From NCBI GenBank assembly GCA_964400875.1, contig CAYNWK010000003.1, positions 1 through 64,000 on the forward strand: a stretch of DNA of 64,000 nucleotides, in the 5' to 3' direction. Source of the stretch: CAYNWK01 sp964400875. Lineage in GTDB: Bacteria > Chloroflexota > Anaerolineae > Anaerolineales > UBA4823. The notes under the pieces were generated by a model that was not told the origin of the DNA, searched no databases, and was given only the letters and a program-made list of their open reading frames with translations. The translations under genes were made by a program, and so were the position numbers. This document shows positions 9,755 to 18,922 of the stretch, one piece after another; position 1 is the stretch's first letter, and every line of letters starts with the position of its first letter.

Positions 9755-10149
9755 CGGTAGCGCCTCCAGGACAGCGCCAGCCCGATGAAGAGGAACATCG
9801 CCAGCCACATCCACAGGTCCCCGTAGCTCCAGGCATCCGGGGAGAGGACAGCGAAGCGCTCGAAGAAGCCCAGGGCGAACACGAGTACGACGGTGAGCAC
9901 GAAGGCGATGCTCCCCGCCTCCAGGTAGATGCGCTGCTTCATCTCGTCCATGCCCTGGATCTGGCGGAAGACGTAGTAAACCCAGAACAGGAAGGCCGGC
10001 AGGGGCAGCAAGGCAAGGATGACTCCAAGCCAGGAGGCGAACTTGTATTTGTCCAGCAACAGCGATGAGATAAAATAGACCAAGACCCAAACGCCGCCGA
10101 TCAATCCGATGGACAGCTCGCGGCGCAATTCAGAGGATTTTTGGTTCAT
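9751..10149 (-). CDS. small four-span membrane protein coupled to an XRE regulator
   Basis: A 132-aa protein from ATG 10149, which has GAGGAGG at good spacing; a longer frame begins at 10167 but lacks this. Four hydrophobic segments: SIGLIGGVWVLVYFISSLL, a second after YKFASW, IAFVLTVVLVFALGFF, and the C-terminal WMWLAMFLFIGLALSW. Its stop overlaps the start of the XRE gene, an arrangement common for small membrane proteins paired with a short XRE regulator. Function unknown. Confidence 0.75.
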   Translation of the reverse strand: MNQKSSELRRELSIGLIGGVWVLVYFISSLLLDKYKFASWLGVILALLPLPAFLFWVYYVFRQIQGMDEMKQRIYLEAGSIAFVLTVVLVFALGFFERFAVLSPDAWSYGDLWMWLAMFLFIGLALSWRRYR

Positions 10150-10291
10150 GACGGGACCTCCTCGCACGGTGAGGGGGATTGCTTCGCCAAAGAACAGCTG
10201 GCAATGAAAAAATGAGAAATGATGGGGCTAACGCAACCTGGCGATTTGCCCCCACGATACCTTTGAGGATGGCGAACGGAGCGCACACTTG

Positions 10292-11680
10292 ATGAACAGA
10301 ACGATCACCTTTCCGCATGATTTCGTCTGGGGCGCGGCCACCTCCGCATACCAGATCGAAGGCGCCTGGGACGAGGACGGCAAGGGCGAGTCCATCTGGG
10401 ACCGTTTCTGCCACACCCCGGGCAACGTGAAAGACGGCCAGACCGGCGACACAGCCTGCGATCACTTCCACCGCTGGCGCGAGGACGTGCAGCTGATCAA
10501 GGAGCTTGGGCTGCAGGCGTACCGCTTCTCGATCGCCTGGCCGCGGATTTTGCCCCAGGGACGCGGCCAGGTCAACCAGGCCGGCCTGGACTTCTACAGC
10601 CGGCTGGTTGACGATCTGCTGGAGGCCGGGGTCCAGCCATTCGTCACGCTGTACCATTGGGACCTGCCCCAGGGGCTGCAAGACGAGGGCGGCTGGCCGG
10701 CGCGCGGCACCGCCGAGGCTTTCGTCGAGTACGCCGACGCGGTCAGCCGGCGGTTGGGCGACCGGGTGAAACACTGGATCACCCAAAACGAACCCGCCGT
10801 GGTGGCCCTGCAGGGCTACCTGACGGGCGAGCACGCCCCCGGGATCCAGGAGTTGAACCAGGCGCTGGCCGCCAGCCACCACGTGCTGCTCTCCCACGGT
10901 TGGGCCGTACCGGTCCTGCGCCGCAACAGCCCCGGCGCGCAGGTGGGTATTACCCTGGACGTCAACGTGCACGCGCCGTATGCGGACAGCCGGGCCGACC
11001 TGGAAGCCAGCCGGCTGATGGACGGGCTGTACTCTCGCTGGTACCTGGATCCGCTGTTCGGGCGCGGCTACCCGGCCGATGTCGTCGCTTACGCCATCGC
11101 ACAGGGCGGGCTGCCCCCCGAGGGCCCGACCTTCGTCCAGGAGGGCGACCTGGAAGCCATCGCCGTCCCCACCGATTTCCTGGGGCTCAATTACTACCGG
11201 CGCGACAAGCACCAGGCCGCAGACGTCTCCGGTCCACCTCACGAATTGGAAGAGGTAGACCTACCCAAGGATGCCGAGGCCGGCTACACCGAGATGGGCT
11301 GGGAGATCTACCCCCAGGGCCTGTACGAGATCCTGTGCCGGCTGCATTTCGAGTACCGCCCGCCGCGCATTTACGTCACCGAGAACGGGGCCAGCTACGC
11401 CGCCGGGCCGGACGAGGATGGCCGCGTGCCCGACCAGGCTCGCCTGGACTACCTGCGCGAGCACTTCGCCGCGGCACGGCGCGCCATGGACGTCGGTGTC
11501 CCGCTGGGCGGATATTTCGTCTGGTCCCTGTTGGACAACTTCGAATGGGCGCACGGCTACCACCAGCGTTTCGGCATCGTCTGGGTGGACTTCGAGACCC
11601 AGGAGCGGACCCCCAAGGACAGCGCGTACTGGTACAGCCAGGTGATCGCCCACCACGGTTTCGAAGTTGGGTCCGAATAA
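10292..11680 (+). CDS. GH1 family beta-glucosidase
   Basis: A 462-aa glycoside hydrolase of family 1 that cleaves terminal beta-linked glucose or galactose from oligosaccharides, probably in the cytoplasm since no signal peptide is visible. N-terminal FVWGAATSAYQIEGAW is the family signature. The acid/base Glu is in TQNEP (about residue 167) and the nucleophile Glu in VTENG (about residue 364); SLLDNFEWAHGY near the C-terminus is the sugar-binding stretch. ATG 10292 is preferred over the TTG just before it. It stands alone; a hairpin follows the stop. Confidence 0.95.
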   Translation: MNRTITFPHDFVWGAATSAYQIEGAWDEDGKGESIWDRFCHTPGNVKDGQTGDTACDHFHRWREDVQLIKELGLQAYRFSIAWPRILPQGRGQVNQAGLDFYSRLVDDLLEAGVQPFVTLYHWDLPQGLQDEGGWPARGTAEAFVEYADAVSRRLGDRVKHWITQNEPAVVALQGYLTGEHAPGIQELNQALAASHHVLLSHGWAVPVLRRNSPGAQVGITLDVNVHAPYADSRADLEASRLMDGLYSRWYLDPLFGRGYPADVVAYAIAQGGLPPEGPTFVQEGDLEAIAVPTDFLGLNYYRRDKHQAADVSGPPHELEEVDLPKDAEAGYTEMGWEIYPQGLYEILCRLHFEYRPPRIYVTENGASYAAGPDEDGRVPDQARLDYLREHFAAARRAMDVGVPLGGYFVWSLLDNFEWAHGYHQRFGIVWVDFETQERTPKDSAYWYSQVIAHHGFEVGSE

Positions 11681-11686
11681 AAAACC

Positions 11687-11714
11687 ACCGGCAGCGTAAG
11701 GGCTGCCGGTTTAC
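11687..11714 (+). terminator. probable terminator of the beta-glucosidase gene
   Basis: ACCGGCAGC and GCTGCCGGT pair perfectly (9 bp) around a 6-nt loop, starting 7 nt after the TAA, followed by a weak T run (TTTACT). Confidence 0.55.
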
Positions 11715-11855
11715 TCAACGGCCGCGCGCCGGACGCACACGTAAGACTCCTGCCGGGGAGCTCATCTACTTAACACTGACTGCAAGTAGAGGGGTTTGGG
11801 CATACACAGCATGCCCGAACACGCCCAGTTACGCTATAAGGAGCGAGGTAACCTC

Positions 11856-12695
11856 ATGCCGGAAAACAACTTTTTTCCATCCCTGGAAGGCTGGGAAACC
11901 ACCCGCGACACACTGCACTGGTACGCTAAGGGCGTGGGGGTCGTGCCGCGGGCCCACGCCATCACGCGGCCTCACTGGTGGCATATCAGCCTGAAGGTCC
12001 AGCCGGACGGGCTGGTCACCGACAACATGCCCATCCCGGGCGGTGGGGCCTTCTACTTGAAGATGGATCTGCACGACCACGTGGTCCGCCTGGTCACCAA
12101 CCAGGGGGCGCGCGGCGAGTTCGACATGCGCGCCGGCCTGACCTCGACGGAGTTCGGTGAGCACATCCTGGAGGCCATCGCCGAGCTGGGGCTGGAGGCC
12201 GATTACGCCCGGGGCAAGTTCGAGAACGACGAGCCGCGCCAGTACGACCCGGATTTCGTCGAGAAGTACCTCACAGCCCTGGTGAACGCCGATATGATTT
12301 TCAAGCGCCATCGCGCCGGCCTGGAGGGCGACCGCGGCCCGGTGCAGCTCTGGCCCCACGGCTTCGACCTGTCCTTCGAATGGTTCGGCGACCGCCAGAT
12401 CTCGTACGAAGAGGGCGGAGAAATGGTGACCGCGCCCTCGCAGCTCAACCTGGGCTTTTCCCCGGGTGAATCCAGCCACCCCGAGCCGTACTTCTACTCC
12501 AATCCCTGGCCCTTCGATAAAGACGCATTATTGGACGTCGAACTGCCGGGCGGAGCCCGCTGGTTCACCGAATCCTGGCAGGGCAGTCTTCTGCCCTATC
12601 AAAACCTTGTGGAGGATTCGCATCCGGAGGGGGCCCTCCTGTCCTACGCCCGGGCGGTCTACGAAGCTGCCGAGCCCAGCTTGCGGGAACAATAA
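11856..12695 (+). CDS. DUF5996 family protein
   Basis: A 279-aa protein with the features of DUF5996: LEGWETTRDTLHWYAK near the start, HWWHISLKV, a long central beta region, and SFEWFGD with a C-terminal HPEPYFYSNPWP. No signal peptide, membrane segment or catalytic motif is evident and the family has no established role. Start ATG 11856 has AAGGAG upstream; an in-frame extension to 11796 has no such site. Single gene, flanked by a terminator on the left and convergent with the 7TM gene on the right. Confidence 0.8.
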   Translation: MPENNFFPSLEGWETTRDTLHWYAKGVGVVPRAHAITRPHWWHISLKVQPDGLVTDNMPIPGGGAFYLKMDLHDHVVRLVTNQGARGEFDMRAGLTSTEFGEHILEAIAELGLEADYARGKFENDEPRQYDPDFVEKYLTALVNADMIFKRHRAGLEGDRGPVQLWPHGFDLSFEWFGDRQISYEEGGEMVTAPSQLNLGFSPGESSHPEPYFYSNPWPFDKDALLDVELPGGARWFTESWQGSLLPYQNLVEDSHPEGALLSYARAVYEAAEPSLREQ

Positions 12696-12791
12696 GATGA
12701 AGGGGCGGATCGGCCTTGCTCGTCGCCGCGATAATTCCTAATCCCGGCGGTGTGGCTGTTTAAGCGTAGGGATTGAGAGGCGGCGAGTCTT

Positions 12792-14042
12792 TTATAAGTG
12801 GTCCTTCGTAGGGCGAATGTCACGCAGCCATAGGGAGGCGGTCTCCGGCTGCACGGTCTCTTCGACTACCCCCAAAAACGAAGCCTTCAACTCGTCCAGG
12901 TCAACCTCATCCCGCAAAGTTTGACTGAAGGCAGCCAGGACTTTTTCCGTGTCGTATTTACGGCGGTAAAAGCGCCGGTCGATAAAGCCCTGGATGCGGT
13001 TGCGCAAGGGCGTAAACAGGGCGGCGACGGCCAGGGTGGAGAGCACGGTAACGAGGGGGGTCGTCAGATGAAGGAAGGCGTCTACCAGCCCCTGCAAGAG
13101 CACGACGCTGCCGAAGTAAATCAGGGCCAGCGCCGCCGTCAGGCTCGAATAGACCAGCGTGCGCCGGATGATCAGGTCGATATCCCACAGGTGATAACGG
13201 GTAATCGAGATGGCGATCGAGATCGGGATGAACAGAAGGGCTAACAGCGCCAGGGGAATCTCAGCAAGGGTGTAGAAGGCCAAGTTTCGCCCGGAGCGCA
13301 GCGCAGGGAACAAGGCGCGCGGCAAGAAGATGCCCAGGAAGACGACCGCCGTAGTCGCGAAACCCAGCACGACCCATTTCGTCTGCAGCCGCTCTAAAGG
13401 CGTGGATACTGCCCGGTAGCGGTAGACCTGGGCGTAGACCCCGGTGCCTAACCAGAACAGGAGAAAAGCAAAAGCGAGATAATCTGCCGGCTGATCGATC
13501 TCAATGGGGACAGTCGGCGGCCTCCACCCGGGCCAGAGCAACAGCAGGCCGGAAAACAGGACAGCCAACCCCATGAAGCGCGTCCAGGCCGGGATAGAGC
13601 GACCATTCGGGAAAATATACATAAAATTGACCGCCATCACCAGGCCAGCGATGCGCAAGACCTGGATGGGTATGTACCAACTTGGATAGATCAAGTACAA
13701 AGAGGGGATCAGGGGCACCAGGGCTACGCCCATCAACAGCAGCGCCAGCGAAGCTATCATCGCGGTACGGTCCCCCGGTTTACCCAAGAAGACCAGCGCG
13801 CCGATCAGGATAAAGGCCAGCATCACCAACGCATTGAAGATCACGGCATACACGGCGAAGGCGCGCACAGAAATCCCCACCTCTTCCAACGGCAGATTGA
13901 GCCCATACGGATCCAGGATTAAGGCCTGAAATCTCGCTGGGATTGCCAGGACCGTAACCGCCAGTACTACCAAGAAAACGACGCCCCAGACTATTTTAAG
14001 GCCGATTAATGGGGTTTTGGTATGCGGAAGATTTTGGTCCAT
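12792..14042 (-). CDS. 7TM sensor-like membrane protein, paralogue A
   Basis: A 416-aa membrane protein with about eight or nine hydrophobic segments, then a cytoplasmic tail. Conserved blocks are ITRYHLWDIDLIIRRTLVYS, TPLRNRIQGFIDRRFYRRK and LRDEVDLDELKASFLGVV ending in LWLRDI. These are known from the N-terminal part of some Chloroflexota histidine kinases and from stand-alone proteins; here no kinase domain follows. It is a paralogue of the next upstream gene (14105-15436), nearly identical over the RRTL..YSSLTAALAL to DRRFYRRKYD stretch, so a tandem duplication is likely. Role unknown, perhaps membrane signal sensing. Confidence 0.75.
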   Translation of the reverse strand: MDQNLPHTKTPLIGLKIVWGVVFLVVLAVTVLAIPARFQALILDPYGLNLPLEEVGISVRAFAVYAVIFNALVMLAFILIGALVFLGKPGDRTAMIASLALLLMGVALVPLIPSLYLIYPSWYIPIQVLRIAGLVMAVNFMYIFPNGRSIPAWTRFMGLAVLFSGLLLLWPGWRPPTVPIEIDQPADYLAFAFLLFWLGTGVYAQVYRYRAVSTPLERLQTKWVVLGFATTAVVFLGIFLPRALFPALRSGRNLAFYTLAEIPLALLALLFIPISIAISITRYHLWDIDLIIRRTLVYSSLTAALALIYFGSVVLLQGLVDAFLHLTTPLVTVLSTLAVAALFTPLRNRIQGFIDRRFYRRKYDTEKVLAAFSQTLRDEVDLDELKASFLGVVEETVQPETASLWLRDIRPTKDHL

Positions 14043-14058
14043 GAAATGGGCTACCTAT

Positions 14059-14098
14059 TAGGAGTTATGCAGTTCGCAAGGGAACCGGGGGTGTTTAG
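14059..14098. repeat. palindromic TIR element, partial copy (L arm only)
   Basis: TAGGAGTTATGCAGTTC then AAGGGAACCGGGGGTGTTTA matches the L arm of the complete copies up to the start of the central palindrome, where it breaks off 6 bp from the stop codon of paralogue B. Confidence 0.65.
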
Positions 14099-14104
14099 AT
14101 CCAG

Positions 14105-15436
14105 TTAGCGATCGATTTCACGCAGCCACAAGGAAAGTTGTGTGGGCTGCAAGGTCTCGTCGACCACAGATAACATGGCTTCGGAAAGACGCTCTAATTC
14201 TACTTCGTCGCGCAGTTTTGCGTTGAAAGCGGCCAAGGTCCGTTCGGCGTCGTATTTGCGGCGGTAGAAACGCCGGTCGATAAAGTTTTGAATTCGGTTG
14301 CGCAGGGGGGTGAACAGGGCGGCGACGGCCAGGGTGGAGAGCACGGTGACGACAGGCGTGCTCAGGCTGAGGAAAGCATCGACCAGCCCTTGCAGCAGCA
14401 CGACGCTGCCGAAGTAAACCAGGGCCAGCGCCGCAGTCAGGCTCGAATAGATCAACGTGCGGCGGATGATCAGGTCGATGTCCCACAGCCGGTAGCGCAG
14501 GATCGAGAATCCCAGGCTGATGGGCAGCAAGATTAATAGAAGGTTCACGAGCGGTGGGCGCAGCAGGTAGGTCAATAATCGCTGGAAGCCGGACTGTTGC
14601 GTCGCGGCGAACAAGAAATAGGCATTGACACCGATCCCCAACGCGGCGGCAGCCAGACCGATCCCCTGCCACTTGGTCTGCTGGCGCTGCACCGGGCCGG
14701 AGATCCGCCGGTAGCGGTAGACCTGGCTGAGTACTCCCAGGCCGAGCAAGCCAAACCAGGCAAAAAACGCTAAAAGGACGATCCCGAAGATGCGCTGAAA
14801 CCCCCAGGCCGGATAGACGAAGGTAACATAGGCAGCCATCGCCAACATGCCGCCGGTGAAGCCCGCGGAAAAGGGCAGCGTCCAGCGGGGCACGAAGCGG
14901 CCGTCCGGCGACAGGAACAGGATGTGGACGTTGCTGATCATACCGAGCAGCCCCGATGCGATGGACACCCAAACCCCACCGCGCCAGACGCTGGCCAGCG
15001 TAGGCACTTCGAGCGAAAGGCCGGTCGTCGCCAGGAGGACAAGGACCAGGGAAAACCAAAGGGTCAGCCAATCGTCCGGCCGGCGCCAGAAAATGAAGGC
15101 GCCGACGACGGTGCAGGCCAAGGCCAGGGCTAATTCGAAAGCGATAACGTAGGCGGCGTAGAACTGCGGCGAGAGGCCTAAAGACCCCAGGGCTTCCATT
15201 TCTTGTGGTCCGAGCAGGCCCAAGGCTGCGGCCTCCAGCGCCGGGTCAAGATCGAGATAGATCACCTGGTTTCCGGGATTGATGCCGTTTATCAAGGAGG
15301 TGAACCGGAGCGGGATGCCCGCCGCGAAGGCCGCCAGCAGAAACGTGACGAGGACCAGCCAGCCAACCCGTAGGGCAGCGCGCGAAAAGCCGCCTAAGGA
15401 TGTGGCTATTGAATCGGGTGGGGGAGGCACCGTCAT
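14105..15436 (-). CDS. 7TM sensor-like membrane protein, paralogue B
   Basis: A 443-aa relative of the neighbouring gene at 12792-14042. About nine membrane segments are followed by the shared tail: RYRLWDIDLIIRRTLIYS, LFTPLRNRIQNFIDRRFY and LRDEVELERLSEAMLSVV...SLWLREID. The N-terminal halves diverge much more than the C-terminal halves, so the sensed signal may differ. No enzymatic domain is visible. Both genes point the same way and are separated by 62 bp holding a partial palindromic repeat. Confidence 0.75.
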   Translation of the reverse strand: MTVPPPPDSIATSLGGFSRAALRVGWLVLVTFLLAAFAAGIPLRFTSLINGINPGNQVIYLDLDPALEAAALGLLGPQEMEALGSLGLSPQFYAAYVIAFELALALACTVVGAFIFWRRPDDWLTLWFSLVLVLLATTGLSLEVPTLASVWRGGVWVSIASGLLGMISNVHILFLSPDGRFVPRWTLPFSAGFTGGMLAMAAYVTFVYPAWGFQRIFGIVLLAFFAWFGLLGLGVLSQVYRYRRISGPVQRQQTKWQGIGLAAAALGIGVNAYFLFAATQQSGFQRLLTYLLRPPLVNLLLILLPISLGFSILRYRLWDIDLIIRRTLIYSSLTAALALVYFGSVVLLQGLVDAFLSLSTPVVTVLSTLAVAALFTPLRNRIQNFIDRRFYRRKYDAERTLAAFNAKLRDEVELERLSEAMLSVVDETLQPTQLSLWLREIDR

Positions 15437-15569
15437 ACGAAGTTTTCACCAATTACCTGCGGCAGCTACCAACGTTAACCAGACGGTCCATGAACGCCGC
15501 CTGTACCCAATATCCTAGCACGCGAACGTCCTTAGATCGTTACGAAAAGCGTTACCGTACTAAGATCCA

Positions 15570-15635
15570 CCACGAAGTACACGAAGCGCACAAAGGATTC
15601 TTCGTTTTTCTTTGGGTCCTTTGTGCCCCTTGTGG
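15570..15635. repeat. imperfect inverted repeat of the CCACGAAG type
   Basis: CCACGAAGTACACGAAG at the left and CCTTTGTGCCCCTTGTGG at the right pair imperfectly around an AT-rich centre. Similar CCACGAAG/CTTCGTGG palindromes are dispersed in many bacterial genomes and often create spurious short frames, as here on both strands. The rest of 15437-15760 shows no gene. Confidence 0.6.
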
Positions 15636-15760
15636 TTTACAAAGGGGGATAACCGAGATACGAATCAGGCCAGGGACGAGTCTTAATCTGAGTGTATGAT
15701 GGCGGCTTCGTGCTGCGCGGTGAGCTGAGCGACTGGAGGCAGAACGCCAGCGGCTGCGCC

Positions 15761-16462
15761 CTAGCGCCCCCATTTACCGGCGAACGCCTTTGAGGCCGCC
15801 TTCCTGATCGGCCCGCCGTGCCCGAAGCAGGCAGCCTCGAACTCCAAGCGGCTCAACTTCTTCAGGCTGGCCAGTCCTACCTCGAGGTCTTCGAAGATGG
15901 GCGGGTAGCCAAGCCCCATCATATTGCTGGCTGCGTCGGCGGCGATCAGCAAACCGCCATCCGACTCGCGCAGTAAGCAAACCTGGCCGGCGGCGTGTCC
16001 GGGAGCGTGGATCACCCGCAGGCCTCCCGCCAGGTCCAGCTCGTCGCCATCGGCGACTTCTCGCTCGATCTCGGCCGGCTCGACCGCGCTGGAGCCGCGC
16101 AGTCCCATGAAGAGCTTGACGACCAGCCAGTTGATCAGCCCAGGTGCAGGTTCGGAGGGGCGGGCGGACTCACCGCGACGCACCATCTCGGCGTCGGCGG
16201 GGTGCATGAGGGCAGGCGCGCCGGTGGCCACTTTAAGGGCCGCCAGGCTCCCCGTGTGGTCGGCGTGCAGGTGCGTCACCAGTATGTGGCTGACGTCCTC
16301 AGGCAGTTTGCCCAGCGAGCGGATGGCGTCGAGGATATACTCGGCGCTGCCAGGCGTGCCCGTATCGACCAGCACCAGGCCGTCGCCGTCTTCCAGCAGG
16401 TAGGCGTTCACAAAGCCCAGGTTCACACGGTGGACGCCGGGGACAACCTGTTCAAGGCTCAT
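15761..16462 (-). CDS. metallo-beta-lactamase fold hydrolase
   Basis: A 233-aa hydrolase of the MBL superfamily with the metal-binding signature THLHADHTG near residue 63, the upstream D-T-G-T-P-G turn, and a later GHAAGQVCL histidine. It should bind two metal ions and hydrolyse an ester, thioester or lactone; the substrate cannot be told. ATG 16462 fits the ribosome site AAGGAG (6-nt spacing) better than the ATG at 16468, which is too close to it. No signal peptide. Confidence 0.88.
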   Translation of the reverse strand: MSLEQVVPGVHRVNLGFVNAYLLEDGDGLVLVDTGTPGSAEYILDAIRSLGKLPEDVSHILVTHLHADHTGSLAALKVATGAPALMHPADAEMVRRGESARPSEPAPGLINWLVVKLFMGLRGSSAVEPAEIEREVADGDELDLAGGLRVIHAPGHAAGQVCLLRESDGGLLIAADAASNMMGLGYPPIFEDLEVGLASLKKLSRLEFEAACFGHGGPIRKAASKAFAGKWGR

Positions 16463-16475
16463 GCTCATCTCCTTG

Positions 16476-16526
16476 GCAAACCGGCGTAAGCAGTTTTACT
16501 ATTCTAAGGTATTGACGCCGGTTTGC
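16476..16526. promoter_or_regulatory. inverted repeat in the leader of the MBL hydrolase gene
   Basis: GCAAACCGGCGT (16476-16487) and ACGCCGGTTTGC (16515-16526) are perfect 12-bp arms with a 27-nt AT-rich loop. On the minus strand the hairpin ends one base before the ribosome site AAGGAG, so it could influence translation or be a protein-binding site. Confidence 0.45.
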
Positions 16527-16583
16527 TGGAGTGGGTCGCTGATTAACGGGCCTATTTAATCTTCAAATCTTTTGGCGAACCGC

Positions 16584-17213
16584 TTAATTACTGATCGCCG
16601 GCGCCTGGTGTAGGTACTGCTCGCTCTCCACCTGTTCCAGCATGAAGCTGGCCATATCGGCGCGGCTGAGCCGGATACCCATGCCTGCCCCCACGTAGCC
16701 GGCTTTTACCTCGCCGGTGGGTTCGTCGTCGGTGAGCATCGGCACGCGCACCACCGTCCATTTAACCTGCGAATTGCGCACGGCTGCCACCGTCCGCTGC
16801 ATGTCCTCATAGACCCAGCGCGAGACCAGCTTGAGCAAGAGGTTGATCGCCCGGTTGAAGAGCTTGGGTTCGTCCTTGGGATCGGCGACCCCGGCCCCGG
16901 CGGAGATCACCAGCCGCTCGACGCCGTGCTCCTGCATCGCTTCCAAGATATTTTGCGTACCCTGTGTGACAGCGAAGGTTGGTTTGTTTTCCGTGGGCCC
17001 GAGCACGCTGATGACAGCGTCCGCGCCGGCGACGGCGCGCGAGACGGCGGCGGCATCCTGCACGTCGCTCTGGACTACCACCAGGCCCTCTCCATGCGCG
17101 AGCAGCTTATCCGGGCTGCGCGCGAAAGCGTTGACCGCATAGCCGCGTTCCAGGGCTTGTCTCACCAAGTGTTGGCCCGTTCTGCCGGTCGAGCCGAAGA
17201 TGGTGATTTTCAT
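16584..17213 (-). CDS. NAD(P)-binding atypical short-chain dehydrogenase-like protein
   Basis: A 209-aa Rossmann-fold protein. GSTGRTGQHLVRQAL (residues 7-21) is the dinucleotide-binding loop of the NAD(P)H-binding / NmrA-like group; AVISVLGPTENKP and VERLVISAGAGV follow as expected strands. No catalytic Tyr-x-x-x-Lys is clear, so it may be an oxidoreductase or a redox sensor. Members of this group are called NAD(P)H-binding proteins, YwnB-like or biliverdin reductase B-like. Single gene. Confidence 0.82.
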   Translation of the reverse strand: MKITIFGSTGRTGQHLVRQALERGYAVNAFARSPDKLLAHGEGLVVVQSDVQDAAAVSRAVAGADAVISVLGPTENKPTFAVTQGTQNILEAMQEHGVERLVISAGAGVADPKDEPKLFNRAINLLLKLVSRWVYEDMQRTVAAVRNSQVKWTVVRVPMLTDDEPTGEVKAGYVGAGMGIRLSRADMASFMLEQVESEQYLHQAPAISN

Positions 17214-17281
17214 AGTTTAGTAGTGTCGTTAAGGACGAATGATGGAGTTCTCAGGCGGTGTTCCCCTCACCCCTTTACTGG

Positions 17282-17845
17282 TTAGGCGACACCCTCAACC
17301 AGGCCGGCAGCGTGCCGATAAACCAGAGGCGCGGCGATCCAGTAAACCAGTCCAATAAACAGCAACGTGATCGCGAAACGGTTGGCGTCCAAGAACACCA
17401 GGATGGCGAAAGAGCCCAGGGCGACCGCCGCCCCGAGGTAGATGTACAGGTGCGTGCGGTGCAGCCAGGCGTAGGGCACGAAGTGCACCCCGCCGAAGCC
17501 GGCCAAGATCGCCGGGACGGCAACCGGGTTGAGGTTGTAGGCGATGATCACCGCCGGCAGCCCCAGCGCCTGCGACATCGCCAGCTGCACCGAGAGGGAC
17601 CGCAGCGGGTTGTCCTGCGCCATGCGCCCGCGACCCAGCCTGCGTTCCAGCCAGAAGGCGGCCGGCAGGGCCACGCCGCCCTGGAACATGGCGACCAGCG
17701 CGGCGACCTCCAGGGAGATGAAGAAGGACAGGACTCCGGTGAGAGCAAAGGTCGCCCCGTAGGCGATCAGGAACGGCGCTCCTCCGGCCGAGCTGGCGCT
17801 GACCTCATCCAAGGCCTGCTCGAGTGAATATGTCGATGTAGCCAT
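17282..17845 (-). CDS. membrane protein resembling DUF7010
   Basis: A 187-aa protein with about five or six hydrophobic segments and the stretch GGVHFVPYAWLHRTHLYIYLG, which recalls DUF7010 proteins. ATG 17845 is preferred because GAGGAGG lies at correct spacing; an ATG at 17860 overlaps that site. No function known. It is downstream of the unknown protein at 17913 and may share its transcript. Confidence 0.6.
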   Translation of the reverse strand: MATSTYSLEQALDEVSASSAGGAPFLIAYGATFALTGVLSFFISLEVAALVAMFQGGVALPAAFWLERRLGRGRMAQDNPLRSLSVQLAMSQALGLPAVIIAYNLNPVAVPAILAGFGGVHFVPYAWLHRTHLYIYLGAAVALGSFAILVFLDANRFAITLLFIGLVYWIAAPLVYRHAAGLVEGVA

Positions 17846-17912
17846 GCAATTCCTCCTCATTTAAATTGATAAATTTGACCGAAGCATTGGCGAAAGGCTT
17901 CGATTGAAAGAC

Positions 17913-18863
17913 TCAACCCTGGCCGAATTCGGTGCACAGCCGCTCGCTACCCAGCCCGCTGATCACCAGGCGCTCCTTGTCGTCGCTGAGCAATTTTTGG
18001 GTCCAATCCACCGAACCCCCATCACAAAGGTGCATCTCGCGGCCGTCCGGTGCGGCGGCGTAGATAAGGAAGGCCAGGTCGCGGTAATACTTCCGCCCGC
18101 TGGCGCGGCCTTCGTCAAATTCACACGGGATTTCAAATGCAGTTTGAATGGGGTCTAATAGCGCGGTCTCTAGCGGCGCCGAGCGGGCCAGCTCGCTGAA
18201 GGGCGTCACGGTGAGGCGCAATGGCGCCTCGGGGCCGAGGAAGGCGCGCATCGCCGCCAGGTAGCAGCGGATGTGCGTGCCCAGGGCCTCCAGCTCGAAG
18301 CGCAGATCGCCCCGGTCGCGCCCTGCGCTGCACAGACCGAACAGGCTGAAGTGAGTCGAAAGCGTAGGGTCCGCGTATTTTTGGCCGCGCAGCAGCCGGT
18401 GGCTGGTCGCCAGGTGGACCGTTTCCGGCGACCCGGGCTGGGCGGCCAGCAGCTCCCGGCGCTGCAGGGCAGCTTCCAGGGCCAGCACGTTGGTGCAATC
18501 CGAGACGACCTCGGTGTTGCGCGCCGTGGAAACGACCCAGTTCTGGTCGAGGGGGGCCAGCACGGAGGTCGTCCCCAGCGGGCAGACCGGGGAGAGTTCC
18601 AGGGTTTGAAACTCGGGCGGCAGCTGGGCGAAGGCGCTTTGCTCCCAGCGGAGCAGGCAGGCAGGCGCGGCCTGGGATGGCCGTACGAAGCGGTTACCCC
18701 GGTAGTCCGCCAGTACATCGGCGGGCGTTCTATCCCGGCTGCGCGCCCGATAGACCTCCAGCAAGAGCGACTGCAGGTCGGTTGGCGCCAGTCGTTCCGC
18801 CAGGATCGCCGCTAGCCCGGGCACGCCGGCTTGCGCTTCGATGCGCTTCAGGATCTTGTTCAA
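17913..18863 (-). CDS. conserved protein of unknown function, possible class II synthetase-like fold
   Basis: A 316-aa cytoplasmic protein from TTG 18863, which has GGAG about 8 nt upstream; the frame is open to a TTG at 18926 that overlaps the CopB stop, so a coupled longer form is possible. It opens with a helical stretch (LNKILKRIEAQAGVPGLAAIL). The stretches LSPVCPLGTTSVLAPLDQN, VVSDCTNVLALEAAL and LATSHRLLRGQ...HFSLFGLCSAGRD faintly recall class II aminoacyl-tRNA synthetase-like cores, but I cannot confirm this. No membrane segment. Function not assigned. Confidence 0.55.
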   Translation of the reverse strand: MNKILKRIEAQAGVPGLAAILAERLAPTDLQSLLLEVYRARSRDRTPADVLADYRGNRFVRPSQAAPACLLRWEQSAFAQLPPEFQTLELSPVCPLGTTSVLAPLDQNWVVSTARNTEVVSDCTNVLALEAALQRRELLAAQPGSPETVHLATSHRLLRGQKYADPTLSTHFSLFGLCSAGRDRGDLRFELEALGTHIRCYLAAMRAFLGPEAPLRLTVTPFSELARSAPLETALLDPIQTAFEIPCEFDEGRASGRKYYRDLAFLIYAAAPDGREMHLCDGGSVDWTQKLLSDDKERLVISGLGSERLCTEFGQG

Positions 18864-18922
18864 GGTTTGCTCTCCAGACAGGGCAGGTGATAAGCGGGAC
18901 GAAGTGAGACGTATTCCTGCGT

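Noticed and set aside
9341..10090. 249-aa minus-strand frame
   Set aside because: It is a composite of the frameshifted XRE gene with the wrong frame of the upstream membrane protein gene.
11735..11850. Possible further copy of the palindromic element (CACGTAAGACTCCTG ... CAGTTACGCTATAAGGAG)
   Set aside because: Ends resemble the TIRs only loosely and the centre does not match; chance similarity cannot be excluded.
15400..15699. Plus- and minus-strand frames in the CCACGAAG repeat
   Set aside because: Typical spurious frames of a dispersed inverted repeat (HHEVHEAHKG and its complement).
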